Shown here: piece by piece, positions 43,501 through 55,500 of the stretch
Layout: each line of letters starts with the position of its first letter
How positions within the stretch are numbered: the first letter of the stretch is position 1
Source of the DNA: Symsagittifera roscoffensis
Lineage: Eukaryota; Xenacoelomorpha; Acoela; Convolutidae
Assembly: GCF_963678635.1 (NCBI RefSeq)
Contig: NC_087068.1
Coordinates: 59,257,896 to 59,321,895 of the forward strand
DNA: 64,000 bases
Direction: 5' to 3'
Translations under genes and position numbers: made by a program
Notes under the pieces: model-generated
Database searches by the model: none
The model's input: only the letters and a program-made list of their open reading frames with translations
What the model was told of the DNA's origin: nothing

Positions 43501-46500
43501 ACTATAACTTAATTTACGCTTTGTGATATGTGTATAGATTGAACTGCTTACTTTTACAGGTAGAAGAGCTAGAACTGTGGTTGCAATGTGGTCGAAGAAT
43601 CTGTAGAAGAGAGGCCTCTTGCTGCACTCATTGGGAGAGTAATCAGAGGGGAGTTTGCAGCAGAACAGACATGCGTATCTGTTGGCTTCTTTCCTTTTTT
43701 GGTCATAAGTGAGGATGCCGGTGAAGAAGAAGAGGGTGACGAGGAAGACACCCACTATGCCGAATGCAGAGAACAAACAGACGGATCTGAGAGAGGGGAT
43801 AATCTGCAAACAAAAACCACACTTGATACCAGGTGGACCCTAACCCACAGCACTCATTTCAACAACTTCGCCGCTCTTTCCCGTTATAGCCTCCTAACAA
43901 ATTATAGCTCTTCCCGTGACCAGACATTTCCGTTCCGAAAGCAGTCATTTCCGGAACTGACTGTTTTTGGGGCCGAAATGACTGGGAGTCAGCCCCTCCC
44001 CCGTTATACAAAACATTAGTATGATGCAGCTATAGCTTATAGGTACCAAGCTGGTGACCGGACTACAATAGGTCTTTGCGATAAAGCAGCATAATCGCGT
44101 AACCAACTGAAAAGCAGCTCGTTTGTATAATTTCTATCTTTATTTTACATTACTTCAGCTGAAATGCAAAAGCATCATTACCTCAAAAAAAATTACAATT
44201 CAGCAACAATAGCCGGTTGATGTCCAATTAGCACAGTACTGTCCAACCATGGCTATCTTTTTTTTTCGGCGGTGGGAGGGGTTGTGGTGGGCAAGCGATA
44301 AATTAGAAGGTCTAAAAATTATTTAAATTGATCTTTTGAAAAAAAATCAGCGGCTCAGCAGAGACGTTGAGTGCCAGTTCACAACTTTCCTCGACACTAA
44401 AAACACGTTCAACATTTTCTATTGCAATTCAAAAGTCTTCAACATGACAAATGATTCGACCGCGTCCGACGATTATGTGTGGTAACGGTTGTTGCGTTGA
44501 CAGAATGCCCGAACACCTGCTGTAGGAAGGAATGGATGGATTAGAAAAAGGAGGGCAGCTTACCGTGGATGCTCCGATGGCGAAAGCGGAGAAGTCAGTG
44601 AGTGAAGTGATGAGGATGGAGACTCCTGCATGTTTCACCATGAGAGCAATCTTCTCACTCACTTCCAACCCCTTCTTCTCCTCACTGCTCAGGTTGTCAT
44701 AGGCAGCCACAAACACAAACATGTTGTCCACTCCGATTCCTACACAAACACAAACACAAACCAACATCAACTGCCACTCAGGAAAGAGACCAGAAGCCAC
44801 ATTTTATCATTGCTCGATGCAGCTGATCAGGGAGAGCACAACCCCCCCCCCATGCATAAAGATAGGCTAATTCTTACCACTTCGATATCCAAATACTAAT
44901 ACATAGGTTGCTGACTCTATGCGCTACCGCCTACCTTAATGCACAGGAGTCAACATCGAGCGTCAACTACTTTCAGTCATTTAAAGAGCATTAAGATTTT
45001 TTGGATTGAAAGCTGTTAGTTGCTTTTAGGGGCTTTTCAGCCAGGTTACTCTGTGTAAGTGGATGAATGCAGTACCAAAGAACAAGACGAGAGTGATTTT
45101 AAAATAAACATTTGATCGGAAGAGAAACCCCTTCGGTTGAATAAAAACAGTCATAATTGAAGATTGGACATCAGAAAAATCACCTTATCCAACTCTCAGC
45201 TGAAATGCATTCACACGATTATTCATGTTCCCACTATAATGGGATAAAATGAACAGACACTTTGACGACCTCAAAGACTAACCTATTTAAAAGCCACATG
45301 GGGCTCCAGAAAGAACCAAGCACGTTATCTTCTCTTAATTGAAATATATTTCAAGCTTGTTCTCCATGTCTCTGGATCTTATCGAAGGTTTAGAGTTTGA
45401 CTAGAAAGACGCATCCACATTCAATCACTTCTAACTGCGGCTGATGCCAGAGTACACTGTGTAACTGTAGTACTATGTGGTGGGTGTGGTGTGGCATGTG
45501 TTTACCTAGCAGTAGGAATGGGAGGAGTCTGTTCAGGGGTCCAGCTGCGAATCCGAGGAGGGAGGAGAATCCCACAGAGAAGGCCATTGACATCACGATG
45601 CACACTATTCCACCCAACGCCACCCAGAACTAAAACACAATCATGAAACTTCATGCATCTTTCCAGTGAGTTCCTTCATAGAAATGAGAAAACATGGAGC
45701 CAACAAAGGTAACAATATCAAGTGTACTCGATAACTCACATCTCATAACTATGAAAACAGACACATTCGAAAGGAAATGCTGAAGAATCTAAGATATGCT
45801 CTTAAATTTACACATGGTTCGAGAGCTACAGAAAAGACGAACCTTGCTCTCTAGGAAGTTGAGATTGCCGAGGTTAATTGTGAGGTAAAGTATGACTAGG
45901 ATGTATCCCACTCCTAGGAACCGCAGGTCTCCTTTGATGGTGCCTCCCCCGATGTCACTGAAGCTCCTCACTGCCAGGTAATACACAGAGTAGCCTTCGA
46001 TTCCCTCTGAACAAGTGTCAAGAAACCGCTGCTCCCACTCAAGAACGTACGGCTTAAAAACGAAATCCACTCATGCAAATCAACAATCCTCGATTTAGAT
46101 CCAACTACATAATAGACTAATTTTGATGCTTCATTGAAAATGATTTTTTGTTACTACTTCCAAGATTCCTCCTATTAATGACAAATCAGTAAAATGCTGA
46201 TTTAAATAGTTTTTCTGACTGGGTTAAGATTAGACAAACTGAACGGAACAAAGTTGGCTTAGAATTTAACCAGAATTATCACGGTTCAATTTTTTTTGCG
46301 AAAATCGAAACTATTTTTCACCCCAAAAACTGATTATTTTGGCTTTTCTTAGTTGATCAAGTATAACGCTTAAAGTAGCAAGTTAGTTGATGAGAAGGTT
46401 ACATCAAAAGAATCCTTTTACACAGCAAAACAAAGTTCTAGGAAAGTAAAATCTCCAAAAATCTTATTTCAATATAAAACTGAAAATCTTTGCTCAAAAA

Positions 46501-49500
46501 CCAATTTAACACATTATTTTGCGCAAAATTTTAGAGATTCTACCTTGCCAGAATTTTGTTGGACTGTGTAAGAGGCTTCTTTTGATATAATTTTCTTATC
46601 AATTAACTTGGTAGTTTAAGCATTAATTTTTATTAACTAAGAAAAGCCAAAATGACCCATTTCTAGGGTAAAATCTTAGGTTCAAAATGGTGCGATTTAA
46701 AAATAAATTGCACCATGGTAATTTTGGTAAAGTTCTAAGCACTGTTTTGTTCACTTTTGTCTAATCTTCACCAAATTTGAATTAAAAAATGCGTTTAAAG
46801 TTTGCAATGATGTGTGGATAATTGAACATGAGCAGTGTATTTATCGAAGCTGTTTAAAGTATGCGTTAAATTTTGTCGACATCATGTTGTGTTGTTGTTT
46901 GGAGAAATAAATAGTTGATGTTTCGTTTTGGAATAGCATGATGGAAGTGCACATCTTAATACAACTGTTGTTTCGGGGCTAGTAGTGAGTAGTGGGAACA
47001 TTGTGAGTGCATTAACCTCTGGATTGAGTCTGTTCTCGTAAGTCTGGATGAAGTATGTCATGGACATTGCCTCTGCACTTTCTATCTCTGTCTGTCCCCC
47101 ACTGGCACTACTGCTGCCATTGCTGGACACCTCCACTCCTCCCAGGTACTGCACCACATCCACACTCATGCCCATCCTACTCGATCCACTGAAGAGAACA
47201 ACACAACAAAACAACTTCAACAGACCACGTCTCCAATTCACAGATCATTGAGAAATAAGAGAGAGAAATTACACTTTTCTTTTTTCCTCTTAATTAAGGC
47301 TTAAACGGTTTGTTATCTTGTTGGCCTAAACATCATCTTTAAAGGACTAATGAGCACAGGGGCGGATTTAGGCGTCCGCCCCCCCCTCAGGGATTCGAAC
47401 CCCTGCCAACCCAAAGGGTCTCCCTTTGGTACTTTTTAAGAAATCCGTTCTTGGCCGAACGACCCTAAAATTTTTCTAAAGGCGCCTTTAGCGCCAATAT
47501 ATACTAATTTTGAGGGGGAGCGCGCGCCAAAAAAACGCATTTTGTCAAAATTTTCGAAAAAGTGCCCAAAAACGGCTTTTTTGACCTGTTTTTTCAAAAA
47601 ATTGCCTGCGGCGCAGATAAATTGGCCGAAACAGGGTCTTTTTACTGCTTTACGAGACCTCGGAAAATCAATCTGATCGACCTAAAAAAAGGTCGTCAAA
47701 ATTTTTTGAAATTTTTTTGAAAATCCCCCCCCCCTCGAGAAAATCCTAGATCCGCCCCTGAATGAGCACATGCGTTGCTTTAAGACCTGATAACAAGAAA
47801 GATTGCATAACAGAAAACAATTGATAAGCAAACATAATAAAATTTCAATCTAGATTGGAGCCAGAGTGAACTTACCTTGACTTGGATTGGTGGATAGCAG
47901 TCAAAATTTGCTGCTTGGTCAGTTTCTGGATGGTTGCTTTGTCATACTGCCACAACTGCAGAATGGACATCTGCATGCACTGAGGTCCCGCGTGGTAGCA
48001 CACTTGAGCAAAGCTCAGATCAACTGTCGTTCCGTTCTCACCCTCACTCTGCACCGCGATGTTCTTGATGCTCTCGTCCAACTCCACCGCCCTGGTCAGT
48101 GCCTCGGGAGTGAGCACATCCCCGCCATCTGCAGTTATGATGACGCGTACTACCCGCAACATAGCCGGGAACCACTGCTCCGACATCCTCGCATCGCCCA
48201 CCGCCCTAAAAGGAGGAGGTAGAGTTAGAGTCGAAATCAACCACATTCTATCTGATTGGGATGAACAAGAACAGTATTGTTGCACATATCAACAAGTGTA
48301 CCCGTGACACTAAGTTAGAAAGTTCAGAAGTTACTGAATGTGAGTTACAATGACACTTCAGATGTTTCATGAGAAAAGCTGCAGCAAATAATGGCAGACT
48401 CCACATAGAGGAGTTCAAAGGCACTTGAAGGCATTGCAAAAGATGGGCCGATGTAATGTGCATGAAGAGATGGTCGTAAATAGCCGATACACGACTGTCT
48501 GGATATATGCTCATTTACCCTATGGTACAAACGATGTTGTGTGTCGGTCCAATAGAAATAGACTCAAAACCCGCAATTGGACAGCAATACTAGTAGGTGA
48601 CACCTCAACGTAGCTTACACGATGTAGAAAACGATAAAGGACGAACAGCTGAAGTTCGATCAATGTATTTTTCGGATAATCGAAACTGTCTAATTTCACA
48701 ACTCAGAGCGGAACTGCTGTAGCCACGTTAATCGCGGCACCTTGTTGATCGGGTAATTTCCTGATAGAAACCAAGCCCTGAGGATGGAAGCGAAACCGCT
48801 CGCTAATACAACATGTATATCAAAAAAAAATATATGACTGTTCGCGAAACAATGTTTGATGTGAAAACGTACGTTTGTCGCATTGTTCATGATAGACTGA
48901 CGCCTCAAATCCGCTTAGACATTTACTCATTTTCATAGACATTAAGCACCAATTTTTTTAATTGTCACAATTAAACAGAATTGATTGACGAAAACGGTTG
49001 AGTCTGGCTCCAAAATTTAAGAAGCACTCTTTGAAATGGAATGATAAAACTTTTTCTTCAACATAGCGCTTGTAAAAGTGATAAAACTTTAATATCTCTA
49101 CTAAAATTTGAAATAAAGGTGGCCAAGGAAAAAATTGACAAATAAGGGTCCCGAATGTGAATGCATGGATACACCATTAACCGTACTAACTGACTGTACT
49201 GGGGAATGTAATTAACATGCCAGCAGACACCACAAACTGAAACAATTTCTCCTCCCTGTTCAAAATACACTCGAAACTTTCCAGTCTCTCAGAATGGCCA
49301 ATTGAGTCAAACAAAGTTTCCAGAATGACTTCAGTTGTCTCGTGCATCAAACATCAAACGAAATCATTATGCACTTTACTTTAGAAAAATATTAACGAGA
49401 AAAACTCATAGTTATAAGTTAGTAATGCAATTGAAGCTGGAGGTGCATGCACCTAATCGATTGTTTGCTTTGAAAATATACTTCATTCATGCCGGAGGAA

Positions 49501-52500
49501 ACTTTACCCAAAACCATAGTGCTCTCTCACCTAAGGACGGGATTAACCGCTTATTCAGGGCAGATTCCTCAGGTTTGGCTTAGTACTTTTCGAGAAAAGT
49601 GAAAAGGTTCCAAATTTATAAACGTTTCTCTACTTAAGTATAGGAAAATCCCCTTACGCAGGCAAAATCACCACAAACTGATCGTTCGATTAAATCTTTC
49701 TTGTCAGATTTGGCAGGGTAGTTTTCCAGAATAGTGAAGAATTGAAATTTCCAAAATCGAAAGGCCATAATTTTTTAACAGTAAATAGGGCATAGCCGCT
49801 AGCGCAAAAAAAATAATTTGCAAAACTTTTTGCACAACTATTCGATTGACCCCTTGCACATCTCTTCGATTGACCCCCTAAACTCATTGTAGGAATTTGT
49901 CGAACAATAAGACAAAAGTTTCCGAAGAAACTGTCAGAAATTCAAAAAATTGACTTTTTACAAGCCCAACACTATTTTTCTACATTATGCAAGGCGGTAG
50001 TAGTTTATGCAGAGAAAAATCCTAGCTCTAAGGGTGTAACTTTTTTTCTATGTAACTTTTTTTAATTCGGGCGTAGCGGCTGCTTATACAGGGGAGATTT
50101 CCGCTACCTTTTATTTCGATTGAATATCAGATTTGACAGGGTTATTTAAAAAAAATGGGTTAAGTAATCCCAAAAATGGGTCATACTTAAAAAATTAGTA
50201 AACTTGTCAACCCCAAATTGGACTTATCAGTGGCTCTAAGAACAGACCTTAAAGGCAAACCAGCTATGTTATTACAGCAAAACATAAATGTGAGCTAGTC
50301 TTCCTTCAGCATACAGCATGATTTCGTGTGATGAGCCAGGTTCCACCAGCAGCAGAAGAGCAACGGAAATTTGCAACTCTGACAACGCAGAGGTTCATCT
50401 TCAGCACCCATAGAAGGCAGCTGATAACGCAAGGTTTTCGCAGAAACAGAAGCAAATCGAATCTCGATAATGAAGAGCCATAAACTAACCTTCGAAGAGT
50501 TCGATGAACTCTACAAAAAAGCGTTGTACAAAATCTATGCCGATATCTACGATCAAAAAGAGGACTATAGAAAAATCATAAACTATCAATAAAACACGAG
50601 GAAGCACAAATGGAACAGAAGGAATGACGCAGAGGATGGGGCAACAATCCAACGCCAGCAATCCTAATATACGTGAGTTCCAACTGTTTTTAATTCCCGA
50701 GGATACCAAAAACTTAATCCTGGGATCTAGCATTACAGCGCGTATCAGAACCTAAACTTCTTCTATTATACCTAATGCTTCTATTATCCATTCTCACAGG
50801 GGTAGCAGTACCGAGGAAAAATCATAGTTTTAAAAAAATATGCTTGTTCGGACTTTGATAACAACGCGCAGGGCTACTATCGTTAAATCCAGTCAGGGTT
50901 TTTTCAAAAATAAGTCTGGTTTTTGACAAATTACTATTTTATCTCGTTCCTAACTGGGAATTTACAATGATAGTAATCTGGTTCCTAACTAGCTTACTTC
51001 TTTTTATGTATTGCGACGAAAGAGATCTTGTTATATAAAAGGCTCTTTGAATAAACGAGACGGAAAATTTTTTCCATGGGTTGGCACTAATTCAACAAAT
51101 AAGCGCTCATGTATGTACTTATAGCCTCTCAAGCGCACTTTATTTTTATTATTATAATTGCTTGATTTATCGTTTTTATCAATCTCATTATCACTAAAAA
51201 CCATCATTAGGAGGCTAACTTCTGCATGGCTCCGAATCAGACTACTTCGCTCTGGAGACATTCATCCAAAACAAGGTCTGAACATGAGTATCAGAAAAAC
51301 AACGAAAAAACTCGAAGACTATAAAAGCAACATCAAATTCTTAAACATTAACCGCAGAAGTCTAAACAGGAAAAGGGGCGATCTTAAAGAACTAGTACAC
51401 AAATGCGGATATAAAACAATTTATGAATTCTCTGAGACATGGTTCAATTATTCAAATGACCAGAACTTATAGACACTCGATAACAGACAGTTAACCGCAT
51501 TTCGCTGTAATCGATCCGCGGAAGTCAGTGAGAAAAGCACAGGCGGTGGTGTTATGATTCTCATTCCAACAACCCTAAATCCTAAGCTTCGGAAAGATTT
51601 GAAATTTCTTAATGAGAAATATGGTAGCATCTGGGTGGATTTCAATACATCCAAAAAAAACGAAAGATCTACCTTGATAAACATCACCAAAAACTCTAAA
51701 AAATCTAACAGAACTGAATTTCTTGATGAAATTGCTACATCCATTAATTATGCGCAAGGTAACAACACAAATTTGATACTAATTAAAGATTACGATCTTA
51801 ACTATCTTGATTATGACGAAGGAGAACCTCTGGACACAATTGTAACGCCATATAACTTAGAAGTTGCGAACAAATCAACACCAACTCATTCCAAATCACT
51901 GATTGATTAGATCATTACAAACCTAAGTTCAACGGATCAGTCCAAAAAGGCTCGAACGTTTAATCCACCAATCAACACAGACCAATCGCTAAAATTCTAA
52001 CTACAGAGCTGAAAAATTGCAAAAACTACCTTTTAATGCACAATCTATGACAAATCAAACTATTCAGAAAACGATTTCAAGATGGCTCTATCAGAAATTA
52101 ATTGGGAGCATTTTTATCAGCAAGGCCATCCAGAAGAGATCTTTCAAATAATCAACTCAAATGTAGTTGATTGCATAAAAAAATGCTCGCCACTAAAAAC
52201 AATTTATATATGTAATGATAATCTAAAAATTAATCTCAACGATCACAATTTGTATTTCACAACTATTCACTTCAAAAAAACCACTGCAACAAAAATGGAA
52301 AACCATAAGCGATACTAGCAATTCAAATAACTCTGCAAATAAAATACCACAAATGAGAAACTCGTTTGGAGACTCAAAAAAAACAATGTGAAAGCAGCAA
52401 AAAGGAACAAAACTGCTCGTATATCTGGGCAAAGTCCTGAATTTTCTGACTGTCCCTTAATTCATACCGATTATTGAAAACCTTCATTTTGGACATCAAG

Positions 52501-55500
52501 GTTTGAAAATTTGAGTCGTACGAAATTAAAAAGACCAATTAGCTAGCCTCAACCCAATTTAGAATAATTTTGTTGTGGGGAATGAATAATTCTCCGCACA
52601 TAAATAACTCGCATTACGTTCTCAGCATTATGAATAATCTCCTCAAAGCGCGTATAAATTAGTCCAAAGCATGGCCAATTTGGCAATTTTCAAACCCCAG
52701 AACTTCAAAAAAAACAATCGGGTAAAACGTGAACTCAAGAAATCGATATCTTTGGTAGGTATAAAAAAATTTGTTGGAAACTATTATTTCGATCGGCGAA
52801 AATTGACTGCATAAAAACACCACACCGAGCATAAATACTCCATTTTCTTCAAAATTTGGAACAAATATCCAATCTTAATGCAACAAAACAACCAGGTCCG
52901 TCCGATGCTCCGGAATGTCCTCTGATAGACGGCTGCAATGAAATCTATCCTCAAATGACTTTCTTTTTAAACGAATACATAAAACATAAAAATGTTCCTA
53001 GATCATCATAATCTACTATGGATGCAATACTTTTACTGTAGTGAAACCTTCCGAAATTGTATGGACAGAAACAAATACGTCGCAGTAGCCTTAAAAGATC
53101 TTTCGAAAGCTTTTGATTTGATCGATCATTAAATTCTTAAACTAAAATTAATTAGTCTGGGCTTCTCAGAATCTGCAATTGAGATGATTGGAAACTTCAT
53201 CAGCAACAGAGAAAAAGACTAAAGTAAATAACACCGAATCGGACGGAATATTACTCCACCAAGGTGTGCCTCAAGGTACAGTCTTAGAACAATTATTCAA
53301 AAATTGCAAGAAGTGCAATGTTCACACGATACCCTATTTTTCTGCAATCATCAGAAAATTAACATTATTCTTCAGCATCTGCAAGAATCTTGTCAGAAAC
53401 TTTTTCGCTACTTCACACAACATGACTTAAAACTAAAATTGACAAAACTTAGCTGATTATTTTCAGCAATAAGCAAAGCCGAAGTGGCCAAAATATACAC
53501 AGTATACAACGATATGATAAAATTATTATAGAAAACTCACAAGTAAAGTATCTAGGGGTTATGCTTGATCAATACCTTACATTACACGGCGAAGTAAAAA
53601 AACATCTTGAGAAAAATGGTCTGGAATTAAAACACTGCAACTAATGAAAAAGCCTCTACCAATCAAGACTCGAATATTAATAAGGAAAGCCTTGGTAATT
53701 AGTCATCTACATTACGCATCCATACTCTTCAGCAGAATAACAACACATTTAGCAGTATCACTCGAAAAGAAGCTTAATTGGGCAATTTAGAACTGCTGCA
53801 ATCGAAATGAATTCGATTTTTCATCAGATCTAAAACTGAATCACAAAATACTACCAGTATCAATGTTCCTCGACTGGAAACTAGAGCCAGCTCTGGAAAA
53901 AAAAATTCTACCAACATATACAAAAATCAAATACAAAAACAGTTGCATTGAAGAAAACAGAAGAACCAAAAAGTGATACTTCCAGGAAAGATTCAATGAT
54001 CAGATTAAAGCTCCCAAAAATCGATTTTCTTGAAACATCGAAAAAATACATCCTAATATTTTCATATATTTCTGTTGAATAATTCCAATTGACAAAGGAA
54101 TGTTAAAATAGCAACGTAACAAAACTCACGAAGAGTTAACAAAATCGATCATTCTTTTACAGATTAACTTTGAGCTGAAAAAAAGTTTTGAAGAACCCAT
54201 ACTCAAAACAATTAGCCAAAAGAAGAGGAAAAAAACTGATATAATTAAATTGGAGTAAATTCACAACCAAGTTAAAAACAAATTTGGAGTGGAACAAGCA
54301 TTTAAAAACCAGACAAGCTCAGTATTTGTCTGTTAGTTGAAGAAAGTACAGATGGAGATGATCACCAATTTCAGTCATTCTGTGCACTAAGTTATTTACT
54401 GGAAAAAGTCTAGTACCAGGTTGCAACACTTTTGTCAACCACAAGGGTAGTTATTCCTTGAGGAGCGTTTCGAAACTTTTAGACTTACTTAAGAGTTTCT
54501 CAGAATCTGCAATTGAGATGATTGGAAACTTCATCAGCAACAGGGAAAAAGACTAAAGTAAATAACATCGAATCGGACGGAAAATTACTACACCAAGGTG
54601 TGCCTCAAGGTACAGTCTTAGGACCTTTAATTTTCAATCTCTATATAAAAGATCTATAAAAACAATTATTCAAAAATTGCAAGAAGTGCAATGTTCACAC
54701 GATACCCTATTTTTCTGCAATTATCAGAAAATAAACATTGTTCTTCAGCATCTGCAAGAACCTTGTCAGAAACTTTTTCGCTACTTCACAAAACATGACT
54801 TAAAACTAAAATTGACAAAACTTAGCTGATTAATTTCAGCAATAAGCAAAGCCGAAGTGGCCAAAATATACACAGTATACAACTATATGATAATATTATT
54901 AAAAACTCAAAAGTAAAGTATCTAAAAAGAAAACTCAAAAAAAGAAGTATCTAGGAGTTATCCTTGATCAATATCTTACATTACAGGGCGAAGTAAAGAA
55001 CTTCTTGAGAAAAATGGTCTGTGGAATTAAAACACGGCAACCAATTAAAAAAACCTCTACCAATCTAGACTCGAATATTATTAAGGAAAGCCTTGGTAAT
55101 TAGTCATCTACATTACGCATCCATACTCTTCAGCAGAATAACAACACATTTACCAGTATCACTCGAAAAGAAGCTTAGCTGGGCAATTTAGAACTGCTGC
55201 AATCGAAATAAATTCGATTTTTCATCAGATCTAAAACTGAATCACAAAATGCTACCAGTATCAACGTTCCTCGACTGGAAACTAGAGCCAGCTCTCGAAA
55301 AAAAAAACAATATTCTACCAGCATATACAAAAATCATATTCAAAAACAGTTGCATTGAAGAAAACAAAAGAACCAAAAAGTGATACTTCCAGGAACGATT
55401 CAATGATCAGATTAAAGCTCCCAAAAATCGATTTTCTTGAAAAACATCGAAAAAATTCATCCTAATATTTTCATATACTTGTGTTGAATAATTCCAATTG

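Larger units (their letters stand above)
32820..43551 (-). other. Patched-domain gene intron 8 (10.7 kb)
   Basis: The largest intron. It holds a family A copy (33,549-33,920), LINE-2 with the nested element (about 34,091-40,660), family A left-end fragments (41,068 and 41,465-41,580), family C (42,155-42,255), another family A left end (42,860-42,960) and family D (43,028-43,290). No host exon is seen, and exon 8 joins exon 9 in phase. Confidence 0.6.
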
